From positions 13,041 through 77,040 of the IMG/VR virus record IMGVR_UViG_3300012005_000003: 64,000 nucleotides of DNA; one strand, written 5' to 3'. This DNA comes from a virus. Both the position numbers and the translations under genes were made by a program. The notes beneath the pieces are model-generated. The model was not told where the DNA came from and did no database searches. It saw only the letters and a list, made by a program, of their open reading frames with translations. Of this stretch, positions 6,990 through 14,885 are shown piece after piece (position 1 is the stretch's first letter; each line of letters begins with the position of its first letter).

Positions 6990-8406
6990 TAAATAATCTA
7001 GTACTCCAGGACCTGACAGAATTCAACGCTTCTGTAAACATAACCAACGATAAACCTACACCGAATGCCCATTCTGCAGAAGGTCCACCTGAAAAATCTG
7101 CACCATTGAGCGTGTTTGCAACATCTACTATCGTTGCGGCCACTATTGCAAGGGATGCAGCTCCTATTCCTGCCATGATCAAGAAGAGCGGATTTCCCAT
7201 GATCAACATAGCAGGAGCAAATGCAAGAAATGCCAAACCTACACCTGTTGCCCATTCTGTAGTAGGTCCACCAGAATAATCTCCAGCTCCTAAAATATAT
7301 GATGAAGCTAGTATAGTTCCTGCAACAAGTAAAGCTCCAATTGCGCCCATGGCAATCATAGGTAGGAAATTTCCTGTAATCAACATTGCTGGAACAAATG
7401 CAAGCATTGCCATACCTACACCAAGGCCCCAATCAACTGTTGGGAAATTACTATAATCTCCCATAGAAAGAAGTTGTGAAGCTGCGGCTACTGTACCTGC
7501 GATTATGACAACACTGAATGCTCCTTTTACTATATTACCAGAATCCAATTTGCTCAAAACCCATAATGCTATTCCCATGACAATAGTGACTGCTGCAACA
7601 GTGATTGCTGCTATCAAATTGGTCATAAATGGAATATCTTGGGTTTCTTGTAGAATGTAAGATGACAACATAACAGCTGTAGCCATAGCAACTAGAGTTA
7701 TAGGCAACATTAAAATGCTTTTATCTTTAACACCTTTCAAACTATCCAACATCATCTCCATACCTAAAGATAATACTACGAATATTGCTGAAATCTGTAC
7801 AGCTGATATAAATTCATTAAATCCTATAGGTTGTATATTTTTGAGTATATAAGAAGCTAAAACCATTGCTATAGATCCTGAAACAAGAGCCAACCCAAGT
7901 CCTGTGATATCTTTTAACGACACTTGCCCAGCTTCTTTCATCTGAGCAAACGCTATTGCTATCATTGGCAAAGCTATCGATAAAGCAACGACGCTTGCAA
8001 AATCAACATCTCCTATAATCTTGAATGCTAACCCTATTGCCATCACAGCTCCGGCTATCAACACGACAGATTTTATTCCATCGATCATTCCTTTTTTATT
8101 ATCAGTTCCTGAAATTTTATCGAATATACCGGTTTCTTTAGAATCTTTTAGATCCTTTACATGTTGTAAGATCTCATCTTGCTTCTTTGCATTCTTCTTG
8201 TTGTACTTCTTCTGATCCTTGATAGATTCAACTATGTTTTCTGTGAATTTGAACCACTGTGAGTTCTCACCAAAGAAATCTTCCATGGTTTTGCCACCAT
8301 CTTCATCATCGTCCTTCTTTGCTTGGTTTTTAAGAGATTCTACGACTGCTTCCAACGACTTTGTGAAATCATTCAACGCATCAATATATTCTCTGTTGTT
8401 TGCCAT
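6952..8406 (-). CDS. Large hydrophobic repeat protein, N-terminal portion; possible tape-measure or membrane-active virion protein
   Basis: About 105 charged residues are followed by a chain of hydrophobic helices (GVMAIGLAFKIIG, IALPMIAIAFAQM, AMVLASYILKNI and more). At least three units near the end repeat the pattern GDYSxxPTxxWxxGVGxxxLxFxPAMLIxGN, about 60-65 residues apart, and two more lie in the frame-shifted part. Long, internally repeated hydrophobic proteins in phage tails are often tape measures or membrane-penetrating proteins, but no specific T4 counterpart was recognised. Translation in the zero frame ends in 25 residues of unrelated sequence (SVRSWSTRLFNEHF) just where homology jumps to the +1 frame. 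The overlap with the downstream part is 38 bases. Confidence 0.75.
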   Translation of the reverse strand: MANNREYIDALNDFTKSLEAVVESLKNQAKKDDDEDGGKTMEDFFGENSQWFKFTENIVESIKDQKKYNKKNAKKQDEILQHVKDLKDSKETGIFDKISGTDNKKGMIDGIKSVVLIAGAVMAIGLAFKIIGDVDFASVVALSIALPMIAIAFAQMKEAGQVSLKDITGLGLALVSGSIAMVLASYILKNIQPIGFNEFISAVQISAIFVVLSLGMEMMLDSLKGVKDKSILMLPITLVAMATAVMLSSYILQETQDIPFMTNLIAAITVAAVTIVMGIALWVLSKLDSGNIVKGAFSVVIIAGTVAAASQLLSMGDYSNFPTVDWGLGVGMAMLAFVPAMLITGNFLPMIAMGAIGALLVAGTILASSYILGAGDYSGGPTTEWATGVGLAFLAFAPAMLIMGNPLFLIMAGIGAASLAIVAATIVDVANTLNGADFSGGPSAEWAFGVGLSLVMFTEALNSVRSWSTRLFNEHFSRRQNRKS

Positions 8407-8612
8407 ATCACGTAGGATCTGATTTTATGTATATATTGAAAAATATCAAATCCGAGCGTGTTTTTACAACATAGTTAGAAAAATATATACTTTGTAAACA
8501 GTTGACAATCCTAGGCTTTTCAAAAATATTGTAAAAAAGTTTAAAATAAATTTTTTTATTTGAGAGAAAAGTTGTAATTTTGTCATGTAAACACCAACTA
8601 AAATATAATATC
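8407..8612. promoter_or_regulatory. Divergent intergenic promoter region
   Basis: This 206-base gap separates the minus-strand repeat protein from a plus-strand gene. On the plus side TAATTTTG at 8575-8582 fits the Bacteroidetes -7 box TAnnTTTG, 30 bases before the ATG at 8613. A TTGACA at 8502-8507 and TATTGT at 8527-8532 lie 19 bases apart, wide for a sigma-70 pair. On the minus side a TATATAC lies about 25 bases before the start. No RNA gene was seen. Confidence 0.45.
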
Positions 8613-9026
8613 ATGAGATTATACACTATAGAGGAAAGTTTAAATGAAGCGGAAGCTCGTCTTAGATTAGATATAATGCCTGAATGGTATAAGAAAGAAA
8701 TATATGATTTCAATAAAAAAATGAATTCTATACAAATAGAACACGATGGACGAGATATAGCTTTTGCCATAATGGATGAATACCAAGTTGTTAAATGCTT
8801 AGAATTAGCTAATGTTATTGATATGGTAGTACTAATTACTGACATCACAAAAAAGGCGATCGATGGAAAGCTTGAACAATATATATTGGATGATGAATAC
8901 ATAATGGAGAAAATCATCAACAGATTTATTTTAGAAAATGTTGACAAAGACACTATATTCGATAAGATCAACGAATTTGGTATTGAAAGTTTGACAAAAA
9001 TAGATTATGTTTTATTAAATTCATAA
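8613..9026 (+). CDS. Unknown protein, 137 aa, possible weak capsid-targeting leader
   Basis: A TTG start 11 codons earlier is possible, but the ATG at 8613 has an A-rich start region and the TAnnTTTG box at proper distance. The start MRLYTIEESLNEAEAR recalls the T4 leader MKTYQEFIAEAR in placing Tyr, then L/I-x-E-A. It deviates at the Phe position, so it is listed only as a weak leader candidate. The body is soluble and helical (QVVKCLELANVIDMVVLITDITKKAIDG). It stands alone on the plus strand between two minus-strand blocks. No family recognised. Confidence 0.65.
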   Translation: MRLYTIEESLNEAEARLRLDIMPEWYKKEIYDFNKKMNSIQIEHDGRDIAFAIMDEYQVVKCLELANVIDMVVLITDITKKAIDGKLEQYILDDEYIMEKIINRFILENVDKDTIFDKINEFGIESLTKIDYVLLNS

Positions 9027-9044
9027 AAAATAACTACAAACAAG

Positions 9045-9074
9045 AAAACCTCGATATATTTATATCGAGGTTTT
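9045..9074. terminator. Bidirectional terminator between convergent genes
   Basis: AAAACCTCGATATA at 9045-9058 is the inverse of TATATCGAGGTTTT at 9061-9074. The T-run works on both strands, and the hairpin lies between the convergent genes ending at 9026 and 9094. Confidence 0.85.
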
Positions 9075-9093
9075 GTTTTATAAAGAATTTTTT

Positions 9094-9450
9094 TTAGCCC
9101 ATTATAGGTGAACCATTAAATAAGCCTTTTCCGTTAGGATTCACTTCCATAGTCTTGGTTGCAGCATCGTAAGTCAAAGTATACTTGTTCAACAAAGGAA
9201 CTCCATTTCCAAAATCGTAGATAGCAGCAACAGCCTTTTTGATAGTTTCTGCATCCATTCCATGTTTAGTTAAAACATCAGAGTACACTTTCATACTTTT
9301 AGCTCGTGCTGGATTTGTTACAAAATCTAAAGCTTCTTTAGAAGATTTTAATGTATCATTCAATACATACTTTTTGTTACCAAAAAGACCTTCATTTATT
9401 TCTTCTGGTGTAGCAGAATACTGTTCGAATGTTTTAAGATGTTTCATCAT
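9094..9450 (-). CDS. Leader-bearing unknown protein, 118 aa
   Basis: The start MMKHLKTFEQY matches the shared leader of this phage, and a later EEINEG gives an I-x-E site about 20 residues in. After that site follow GLFGNKKYVLNDTLKSS and a compact domain with a hydrophobic C-terminal part (YTLTYDAATKTMEVNPNGKGLF). If the leader works as in T4, the protein enters the prohead and loses its first 20 residues or so. It is the last of four leader-bearing or adjacent genes read from 12.6 kb downwards. Body function unknown. Confidence 0.72.
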   Translation of the reverse strand: MMKHLKTFEQYSATPEEINEGLFGNKKYVLNDTLKSSKEALDFVTNPARAKSMKVYSDVLTKHGMDAETIKKAVAAIYDFGNGVPLLNKYTLTYDAATKTMEVNPNGKGLFNGSPIMG

Positions 9451-9505
9451 TTTTGTTTATTTTATGTTTTATATATTAATTTTTTCTGGCTGCTTTTTCA
9501 ACTAA

Positions 9506-9991
9506 TTAAGCTTGACTGATATCGCCTTTCAGTATTTTTATTTTATCATTTAGATCTTTCTGAAGATCTTTATAAATCTTGTCCAAGTTCTGTTTCTGTT
9601 TGTTTGCATCGCTTATATCTTGTTGAAGATTTTTTATCTTTTCCGCTGCTCCGGCTTTAGAATCAGGATCTGACATCTTTGCTTGTTCGGCTTGTATCTG
9701 AGCTTTAAGTTCTTCAGCTTTCGTTATTTGTTTTTCTCCTGCTCTTTCATTTTTTATTATCTGCCAGTATGTACTCAAAAGTCCATTTCCGTTTATGATT
9801 GGTACTACTTTTTTTTCCATATCATCTTTTCCAGCTTTCAATAGTGAAAGCAATTGTCCTTTCTTAGAATTGAAATAGTTCAATTTTGCTTGTAGGTCTT
9901 TTTTACGAACCATAGAAGCTTCCCTTTCAACATCTGTTTCAACATCTGCATCCTCAAATAGGAATTTTTCGTATGTTTTTAAGTGTTTCAT
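9506..9991 (-). CDS. Leader-bearing coiled-coil protein, 161 aa
   Basis: MKHLKTYEKFLFED has the leader form with FLFE in place of FLNE. The rest is almost entirely helical and highly charged, with heptad-like stretches (AEKIKNLQQDISDANKQKQNL), so a coiled coil is likely. Such rod-like, Lys/Glu-rich proteins resemble T4 internal or core proteins. It ends 55 bases before the leader-bearing gene at 9094-9450 and starts two bases after the stop of the 573-residue gene, so the three are one transcript. Confidence 0.72.
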   Translation of the reverse strand: MKHLKTYEKFLFEDADVETDVEREASMVRKKDLQAKLNYFNSKKGQLLSLLKAGKDDMEKKVVPIINGNGLLSTYWQIIKNERAGEKQITKAEELKAQIQAEQAKMSDPDSKAGAAEKIKNLQQDISDANKQKQNLDKIYKDLQKDLNDKIKILKGDISQA

Positions 9992-9992
9992 A

Positions 9993-11714
9993 TTATATAT
10001 TTAAAATTCCTGAAGAGTAGTGTTTTTCTAATTCCTTATAGTTTGCAGTATTTATATCAAACGTAGATGCCATATCTACTGGTGTAATACTAACTATTTT
10101 GCTATCTTCGCTTGTCAATACATTGATTTTAGATATATCAGCTCTGAATAAAAAATCTTTATCTTTTACATTTACTACATCTTTTATCTTGGATGAAGGA
10201 TTGTATATTTTACCTGAGATTGTATGACCTTTTGTTAAAATCTTTCCTTCTATTGCTATATAATAGAATGAATTGTTTATAGTCTTCAAACTTCCTTGTA
10301 TGAATGAACTCTTGATAGAATCTAACAAATCTGCGTCAAACATTTTTCTATTTGCTGTATTCGTAGTCAGATCAACTAATCCAGATTCGTTAAACAAAAG
10401 AACACTTATGAATAAACCAGTCTTAAAAGTCACAGGTATCAAAGCTATTGCAACGTTGCTCACTGTTTCGTTATTCATTCTGAATTCTCTAGATTGCATT
10501 TTAACAGTACTACATTCCAGAACTACAACTGAATTCATATAGTCTTTATGTATTATATTAATATTATCAACTTCTCTGAAATGCATTTTATCAGAATTTG
10601 GTTTTCCAGAATTAAATAAATCTACATTCGTATTTTTTCTAGTTGTTCTTACTAAAGCTTTAGTTTTATTGATAGCAGTATCGATATCAGCAAGTTCGTC
10701 CAATATTGATTGATCTCTATCAGAACCTTTATATTTTACAAAATTTGAAGTCAGAGAACTGTTGATATACTTCTGTATAGGTTTTGGTATGACAGTTCCT
10801 TTTTTTGCCAAAATGTCAAGTATTCCTTTTTCCCAGATCTTGAACAATCTTTTATTTATATCGTTTTTAGATTTTGAATATTTATCATCTTCTTCATCTT
10901 TTTCTTCAGTTGTAAAAATATCAACAGCTCTGTTTGTGATAGCTATGATCTCATATACACTTCTCGTTGCACCTTTCACATTATGAGAATCTGAATCAGC
11001 AGGCATATTCGAACGATCTCTGCTAGATTTTACAATATTTGAAAATTTAAGTTTTAGTGTTTCTAAATTTTTATTTACGTCATAACGAATATTTTTATCA
11101 TTCAGATAATTCTTGGTTTCTATATTGATCACACCGTTGATATCTACACCTTTATCGTTCTCAGCATCATCTATAAGTTCCTTTGTTGATCTTGTGAATT
11201 CCTCTAAAGTTTTCAAAAAGTTTTTTGCTTCTTCTGTATTAGAAACAATGCTTTTTGAAATATCCTGATATGATATTATATACTCATTAAGCTTCGATAT
11301 AAATTCAGTCTTTTTATAAACATCTTCCTTTGCTATGAAATCTGTCATCGCTTTTAAATCGGTATAAAAATCAAGCATCAAAGAAACGTTATTAACTTCT
11401 TCATTCTTTTCTATGTATTCTTCAGGAAGTTTTTCAATAGCTTGGTCCAATTTGACTAATAGATTTTTTAGGATGTTACTCTTTATACCAATAACATCTT
11501 TTATCTTATCCGTTAATGGAGATAATAAACTTACAGCTGATTTACCAAGAAAACCGAATACGGATTTGACAGCTCTTCCTAACAAAGAACTTTCGTCATC
11601 ACTATATCCTCTTCCTCTTTCAAGCAACATGACATCTTCATTCAAAAGATTATCAATACTTTCATTTAAGTTTTTTTCCAATAAGTGGAAATCTCTATCT
11701 TTTAAATATTTCAT
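9993..11714 (-). CDS. Leader-bearing putative internal virion protein, 573 aa
   Basis: The start MKYLKDRDFHLLEKNLNES is followed by NLLNEDVMLLERGRG, so there are three to four possible L-x-E sites within the first 40 residues, as expected for a pro-head protein cut by a gp21-like protease. Residues 40-80 carry Gly/Ala-rich hydrophobic stretches (LLGRAVKSVFGFLGKSAVSLL) that could be amphipathic. The middle is helical. The C-terminal 200 residues appear beta-rich (VVVLECSTVKMQSREFRMNNE). It is the longest leader-bearing protein here and could be a major injected protein. No T4 homologue recognised. Confidence 0.75.
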   Translation of the reverse strand: MKYLKDRDFHLLEKNLNESIDNLLNEDVMLLERGRGYSDDESSLLGRAVKSVFGFLGKSAVSLLSPLTDKIKDVIGIKSNILKNLLVKLDQAIEKLPEEYIEKNEEVNNVSLMLDFYTDLKAMTDFIAKEDVYKKTEFISKLNEYIISYQDISKSIVSNTEEAKNFLKTLEEFTRSTKELIDDAENDKGVDINGVINIETKNYLNDKNIRYDVNKNLETLKLKFSNIVKSSRDRSNMPADSDSHNVKGATRSVYEIIAITNRAVDIFTTEEKDEEDDKYSKSKNDINKRLFKIWEKGILDILAKKGTVIPKPIQKYINSSLTSNFVKYKGSDRDQSILDELADIDTAINKTKALVRTTRKNTNVDLFNSGKPNSDKMHFREVDNINIIHKDYMNSVVVLECSTVKMQSREFRMNNETVSNVAIALIPVTFKTGLFISVLLFNESGLVDLTTNTANRKMFDADLLDSIKSSFIQGSLKTINNSFYYIAIEGKILTKGHTISGKIYNPSSKIKDVVNVKDKDFLFRADISKINVLTSEDSKIVSITPVDMASTFDINTANYKELEKHYSSGILNI

Positions 11715-11722
11715 GTTTTTAC

Positions 11723-12253
11723 TTAATTATTTACAAATTCACCTTTCAGTTTCACATAATCAGGAAGTTCTAATATAGATTTATTATTTTCACACCAAAA
11801 ATCTCCTCCTACAAATTCAGGACATCCTTGCAGAGACTTTAATAAATTACTATAACAATAAAAATTTTTCCATACGTTTCCAGGGCATCCTTCTAATGAA
11901 ATCAACTGATTATTTGAACAAGAAAAATATCCTTCTATCTTCTGTGGGCAGTTTTTCAATGTCATTAATTCATTACCAGAGCAATCGAAAGATCCATCTA
12001 TTTCTACATTTTTCAACCATTCAGGTATTTCTGTCCATAGTCCTCCACTTAAACTCATATAGCCATTAACTTTCTTCAGTTTAACAAACTTTGCATCAAT
12101 ATCCATGAAAGATTCATCTAAAACAAGATCTCCATCGATTACTTCCTGAGAAAGCAACTTGATGTTCATCTGTTTCAGTTTCTCCTTTCGGCCTTCTAGG
12201 TTACGTGGAACCAATAAATTTTCGTTTATGAATGTCTTGAAATTTATTATCAT
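11723..12253 (-). CDS. Leader-bearing leucine-rich-repeat-like protein, 176 aa
   Basis: MIINFKTFINEN is a clear leader with an I-x-E site at residues 9-11. After NLLVPRNLEGR come short repeats of the form SLxGCPxxVxGxFxCxxNxL (for example LMTLKNCPQKIEGYFSC and LISLEGCPGNVWKNFYC), a repeat common in Bacteroidetes and phage proteins and thought to form a solenoid. It is a close relative of the protein at 28621-29082, with near-identical first 35 residues. A binding role inside the virion or the infected cell is plausible. The target is unknown. Confidence 0.8.
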   Translation of the reverse strand: MIINFKTFINENLLVPRNLEGRKEKLKQMNIKLLSQEVIDGDLVLDESFMDIDAKFVKLKKVNGYMSLSGGLWTEIPEWLKNVEIDGSFDCSGNELMTLKNCPQKIEGYFSCSNNQLISLEGCPGNVWKNFYCYSNLLKSLQGCPEFVGGDFWCENNKSILELPDYVKLKGEFVNN

Positions 12254-12254
12254 T

Positions 12255-12602
12255 TTACTTAAGTCTTAATGTTAATCCAGAATATGGTATCATAGTTCTT
12301 TCTATCAAAACGCCACCTTCTTCAAAAGAGATATTTCCTTTTGATTTACTATCATAAACTTTTGAACCTTTGACACTGATTTCGTAGTTTTTTCCTTCTA
12401 CCAATGCAATATATTTCTCCTTCATGCTAACTTGAATAGGTTCTCTTGCAACATCTTTGATCACTTCTAGTTTTTCAAAGGGTTTTGTATTGAAAACTTC
12501 ATTCAAGTTTTCTTCAACTTTATTATTGGCTTCAACATTGATATTTTCAATGTTTTCTGTGCCTTCTACAGGTTTGTCGTTAGTATTATTATTTTCAGCC
12601 AT
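12255..12602 (-). CDS. Unknown protein with disordered acidic N-terminus, 115 aa
   Basis: Residues 1-40 are Asn/Glu-rich (MAENNNTNDKPVEGTENIEN) and probably disordered. Residues 55-115 look like a small beta domain (YIALVEGKNYEISVKGSKVYD...GGVLIERTMIPYSGLTLRL). A small virion decoration or accessory protein is one possibility given its position at the head of the 9-12.6 kb transcript. A TATATA lies about 20 bases before the start. Confidence 0.65.
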   Translation of the reverse strand: MAENNNTNDKPVEGTENIENINVEANNKVEENLNEVFNTKPFEKLEVIKDVAREPIQVSMKEKYIALVEGKNYEISVKGSKVYDSKSKGNISFEEGGVLIERTMIPYSGLTLRLK

Positions 12603-12672
12603 TTTTAAATTTGGTTTATGTACTATATATTGATAAGTAAAGGATCTGTTTTCTAAAACTTAATATGTAAAA

Positions 12673-13611
12673 ATGTATAAAATATCAATGAAATATTGCA
12701 TAGTCGGCCCTCCTTTGTTTGGTAAAACTTTGTCCAAGAGCGAATCATGGACAAAACAGTTTGAATACTTTGAAAAAGTGTTAATACCGGCATACAAAGA
12801 AAGAGAATGTACTAATATGATCATAGCAGGTCCTATGTTTGAAACTAAACAGAAGATAGAGTGGTCAATGTTGACCAGATTTAAAAAGCTCTTAGAAGGA
12901 ATAGAAGTGTGGTATCTACCAAGATATTCAAAAGAGCCTTTCTTGGAATTGTTTAACATTATTAATATTTATACAGAACCTTTAAAAGTCGATAATATGG
13001 TATTAGTACCGTATATGAATAATGAAAAATTCATTACGTTTTTTAACAACTTGGATAATTATGAAAAGATGATCACTAATGCCGATGTATCAGGGGTATC
13101 TATGACAGAAAAGGATATATGTATATCCAATACTGATAAACATTACAGCAATGGCATAGTATTGAACAGTCCGTATATGTTAGATCCTGAATTCAATCAA
13201 AACAGAATCTTGTTTTATGATTCTGTTACAAAACAGGAAGAAATCATATTAAATATTTTTAATAAAAAGATCGTAAGAATGAAAATTGAAACTTTGGAGC
13301 AGATCGAAGAACTTGAAAACATGAATGATCTAACTATAGATTTCGAACTGGAAGTAAATGCTGAACTTGTTAAAGATCAGAAAATAAAAAAGAAAGTCAA
13401 AGCCCTGATGTTGAAACAGGGTATAAAAAGATTAGTGATAGAACAATATACAGATATCAAAAATGAAGAAATTGTTTTAGATCTTTCGAATCTGTTTGAT
13501 GTTTCTAAGATGAAAACAGATATCATTAATCAAATAACCAACAAAACAAAATCTGATTCAACTAAAGTTTCAGAAACGTTGAATCAGATTTTTGATGCTG
13601 CAATAAAATAG
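12673..13611 (+). CDS. gp47/SbcD/Mre11-like protein with all metal ligands replaced
   Basis: T4 gp47 pairs with gp46 as the recombination nuclease. This 312-residue protein follows the gp47 plan: MKYCIVGPPLFG (from residue 6) at the place of MKILNLGDWHLG; TNMIIAGPMFETKQKI (48-62) at the place of the GDIFDxR block; then a YLPRY where the GNHD motif is expected; later VLNSPYMLDP and FYDSVTKQ, like IGTPWTL and FDTETE of gp47; and a helical C-terminus. The Asp, His and Asn that bind the two metals are Pro, Leu, Pro and Arg here, so catalysis should be lost. It could serve as a structural partner of gp46 or as a regulator. An ATG at 12688 may be the true start. The alignment was made by eye. Confidence 0.6.
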   Translation: MYKISMKYCIVGPPLFGKTLSKSESWTKQFEYFEKVLIPAYKERECTNMIIAGPMFETKQKIEWSMLTRFKKLLEGIEVWYLPRYSKEPFLELFNIINIYTEPLKVDNMVLVPYMNNEKFITFFNNLDNYEKMITNADVSGVSMTEKDICISNTDKHYSNGIVLNSPYMLDPEFNQNRILFYDSVTKQEEIILNIFNKKIVRMKIETLEQIEELENMNDLTIDFELEVNAELVKDQKIKKKVKALMLKQGIKRLVIEQYTDIKNEEIVLDLSNLFDVSKMKTDIINQITNKTKSDSTKVSETLNQIFDAAIK

Positions 13612-13614
13612 AAT

Positions 13615-14085
13615 TTAGTGATTGTTATATTCGTTAGGTGCATCAAAAGGCATAGTTATAAGTGTCATATTGATCACATTAACAATCATATCTTTACCAA
13701 AATCGATTTCAGTATCTAATGGAGCTACAATAGTTCCTCCTATACTCAATCCACTAGATGTAGCTTTTACCTTTTTGGAATACCAACCTACAGAAAATTC
13801 AGGAACAGCGGCCTTATCAATAACATAAGTATCTACAGTTGGAGGAATCGCATTTGGATCTCCTGGTACTATATGTCCTACTTCCATTAGATCTTTAACG
13901 GTGTACCATTTAGTTACTTGTTGTAATTTAGATGTACCGCTTTCCAACCACTCTTTATAATATACTTTAATATACTCTTGTTCTAAACTACCTTCAAATG
14001 TTATGAACTGTCTAAACATTGGTAATTGACTGTTAGGTTCTACTGCTGTAGTACTACCTACTCTTACTGGACTTTTATCTATCAT
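13615..14085 (-). CDS. Probable virion-associated protein, 156 aa
   Basis: A soluble, beta-rich protein (FRQFITFEGSLEQEYIKVYYKEWLE, WYTVKDLMEVGHIVPGDPNA, VKATSSGLSIGGTIVAPLDTEIDFG). It is the last gene of the tail-fibre transcript (28.3 to 13.6 kb), suggesting a virion or fibre accessory role. No family recognised. Four bases separate its end from the convergent gp47-like gene, and no terminator is visible between them. Confidence 0.65.
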   Translation of the reverse strand: MIDKSPVRVGSTTAVEPNSQLPMFRQFITFEGSLEQEYIKVYYKEWLESGTSKLQQVTKWYTVKDLMEVGHIVPGDPNAIPPTVDTYVIDKAAVPEFSVGWYSKKVKATSSGLSIGGTIVAPLDTEIDFGKDMIVNVINMTLITMPFDAPNEYNNH

Positions 14086-14102
14086 TTTAATTTATTTTTT
14101 TT

Positions 14103-14462
14103 TTAATTATGTTGATCAGTATTTGCTGCATTCTCTACATGGTCTTTTTGTGCTGTATCTAAACAGTGTGCTACGAAATATCCGCACATGGTCAGTGTTT
14201 CAGATTTATAGTTTACGCCTGTAACGTAACTTATAGTTTCATCAGGGTCTCCGTATAATTTAGTAGCTCCTTTTTTAAGTAAACATGTGTTCATCATTGG
14301 ACCACCTACAGTATTACCAAATTGGTCTAAGCTAAATGCACATTGTGCAAAATAATCACTAATACCATTAAATGACATCAGCTTTACAATTGCAAATAAC
14401 ATAAATAATGGTATTAAAATAACACCTAATATTAAAGCCACTATGAACAATATAATTCCCAT
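14103..14462 (-). CDS. Membrane-anchored phage protein with DETIS motif, 119 aa
   Basis: Residues 1-29 (MGIILFIVALILGVILIPLF...) form a transmembrane segment. The rest contains LDQFGNTVGG and GDPDETISYVTG. Short phage proteins with DPDETISS near a hydrophobic N-terminus commonly sit beside tail-fibre and lysis genes. Their role is not established; a holin-like or superinfection role has been considered for such proteins. The context here, just after the fibre genes, agrees. No endolysin was found in this window. Confidence 0.6.
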   Translation of the reverse strand: MGIILFIVALILGVILIPLFMLFAIVKLMSFNGISDYFAQCAFSLDQFGNTVGGPMMNTCLLKKGATKLYGDPDETISYVTGVNYKSETLTMCGYFVAHCLDTAQKDHVENAANTDQHN

Positions 14463-14491
14463 TTTATTTATTTTTTTTTATTTATTTTTTT

Positions 14492-14866
14492 TTACAAACT
14501 GTTCTGTATCGTTACGAGATCAGCTATTGTTGTTGCATTAAACACTTGTTGTTTCTTGACTGTACCTGCTTGGAGTGCATCGTTTTTTGTACTCACGCAT
14601 GTTAAGTAGAAATTTACCTTGTTTGCCAATGTTAGTGAATAAGTTGTTTCATCCTTACAACTTATTGTTATTGGATAAATAGAATCAGGAAGTTGTAATA
14701 AGTTACTCCAATTTATTTGTGCTGAGATGCTAAGTGAAAATGGTTTGGTATCGAACGTGAATCCATTGAATATAGTATTAGAACTTATACCATCTATGAC
14801 AGTGTATAGATAATCTTTGTAATCTTGTAAGTTATCAAAATCATATCTTCTTTCTAATTGTTCCAT
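14492..14866 (-). CDS. Tail-fibre-locus protein, DUF4376-like ending, 124 aa
   Basis: The C-terminal half (LTLANKVNFYLTCVSTKNDALQAG, then QVFNATTIADLVTIQ) follows the pattern of small phage proteins in which a helix near aDVxxFY is followed by a helix ending in AATTxxxLxxI. These lie beside tail fibres and may help assembly or cap them. The N-terminus is MEQLERRYDFDNLQDYKDYL. It is co-directional with the fibre genes, 19 bases after the spike-like gene. The match is a pattern only. Confidence 0.5.
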   Translation of the reverse strand: MEQLERRYDFDNLQDYKDYLYTVIDGISSNTIFNGFTFDTKPFSLSISAQINWSNLLQLPDSIYPITISCKDETTYSLTLANKVNFYLTCVSTKNDALQAGTVKKQQVFNATTIADLVTIQNSL

Positions 14867-14885
14867 ATTTTTATATATTTATTTT

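Noticed and set aside
6998-7432. A 144-codon minus-strand frame inside the hydrophobic repeat gene
   Set aside because: It is a shifted reading of the repeat gene, rich in Cys, Trp and Arg from out-of-frame codons, and contains no independent features.
8502-8532. TTGACA and TATTGT as a sigma-70 promoter
   Set aside because: The spacing of 19 is too wide and the host is probably a Bacteroidetes, where this consensus is not used. The TAnnTTTG box nearby is preferred.
8408-8971. A 187-codon minus-strand frame opposite the gene at 8613
   Set aside because: It covers the promoter gap and is antisense to a better coding frame; amino acid composition (Ser, Ile, Phe-rich) is that of an antisense shadow.
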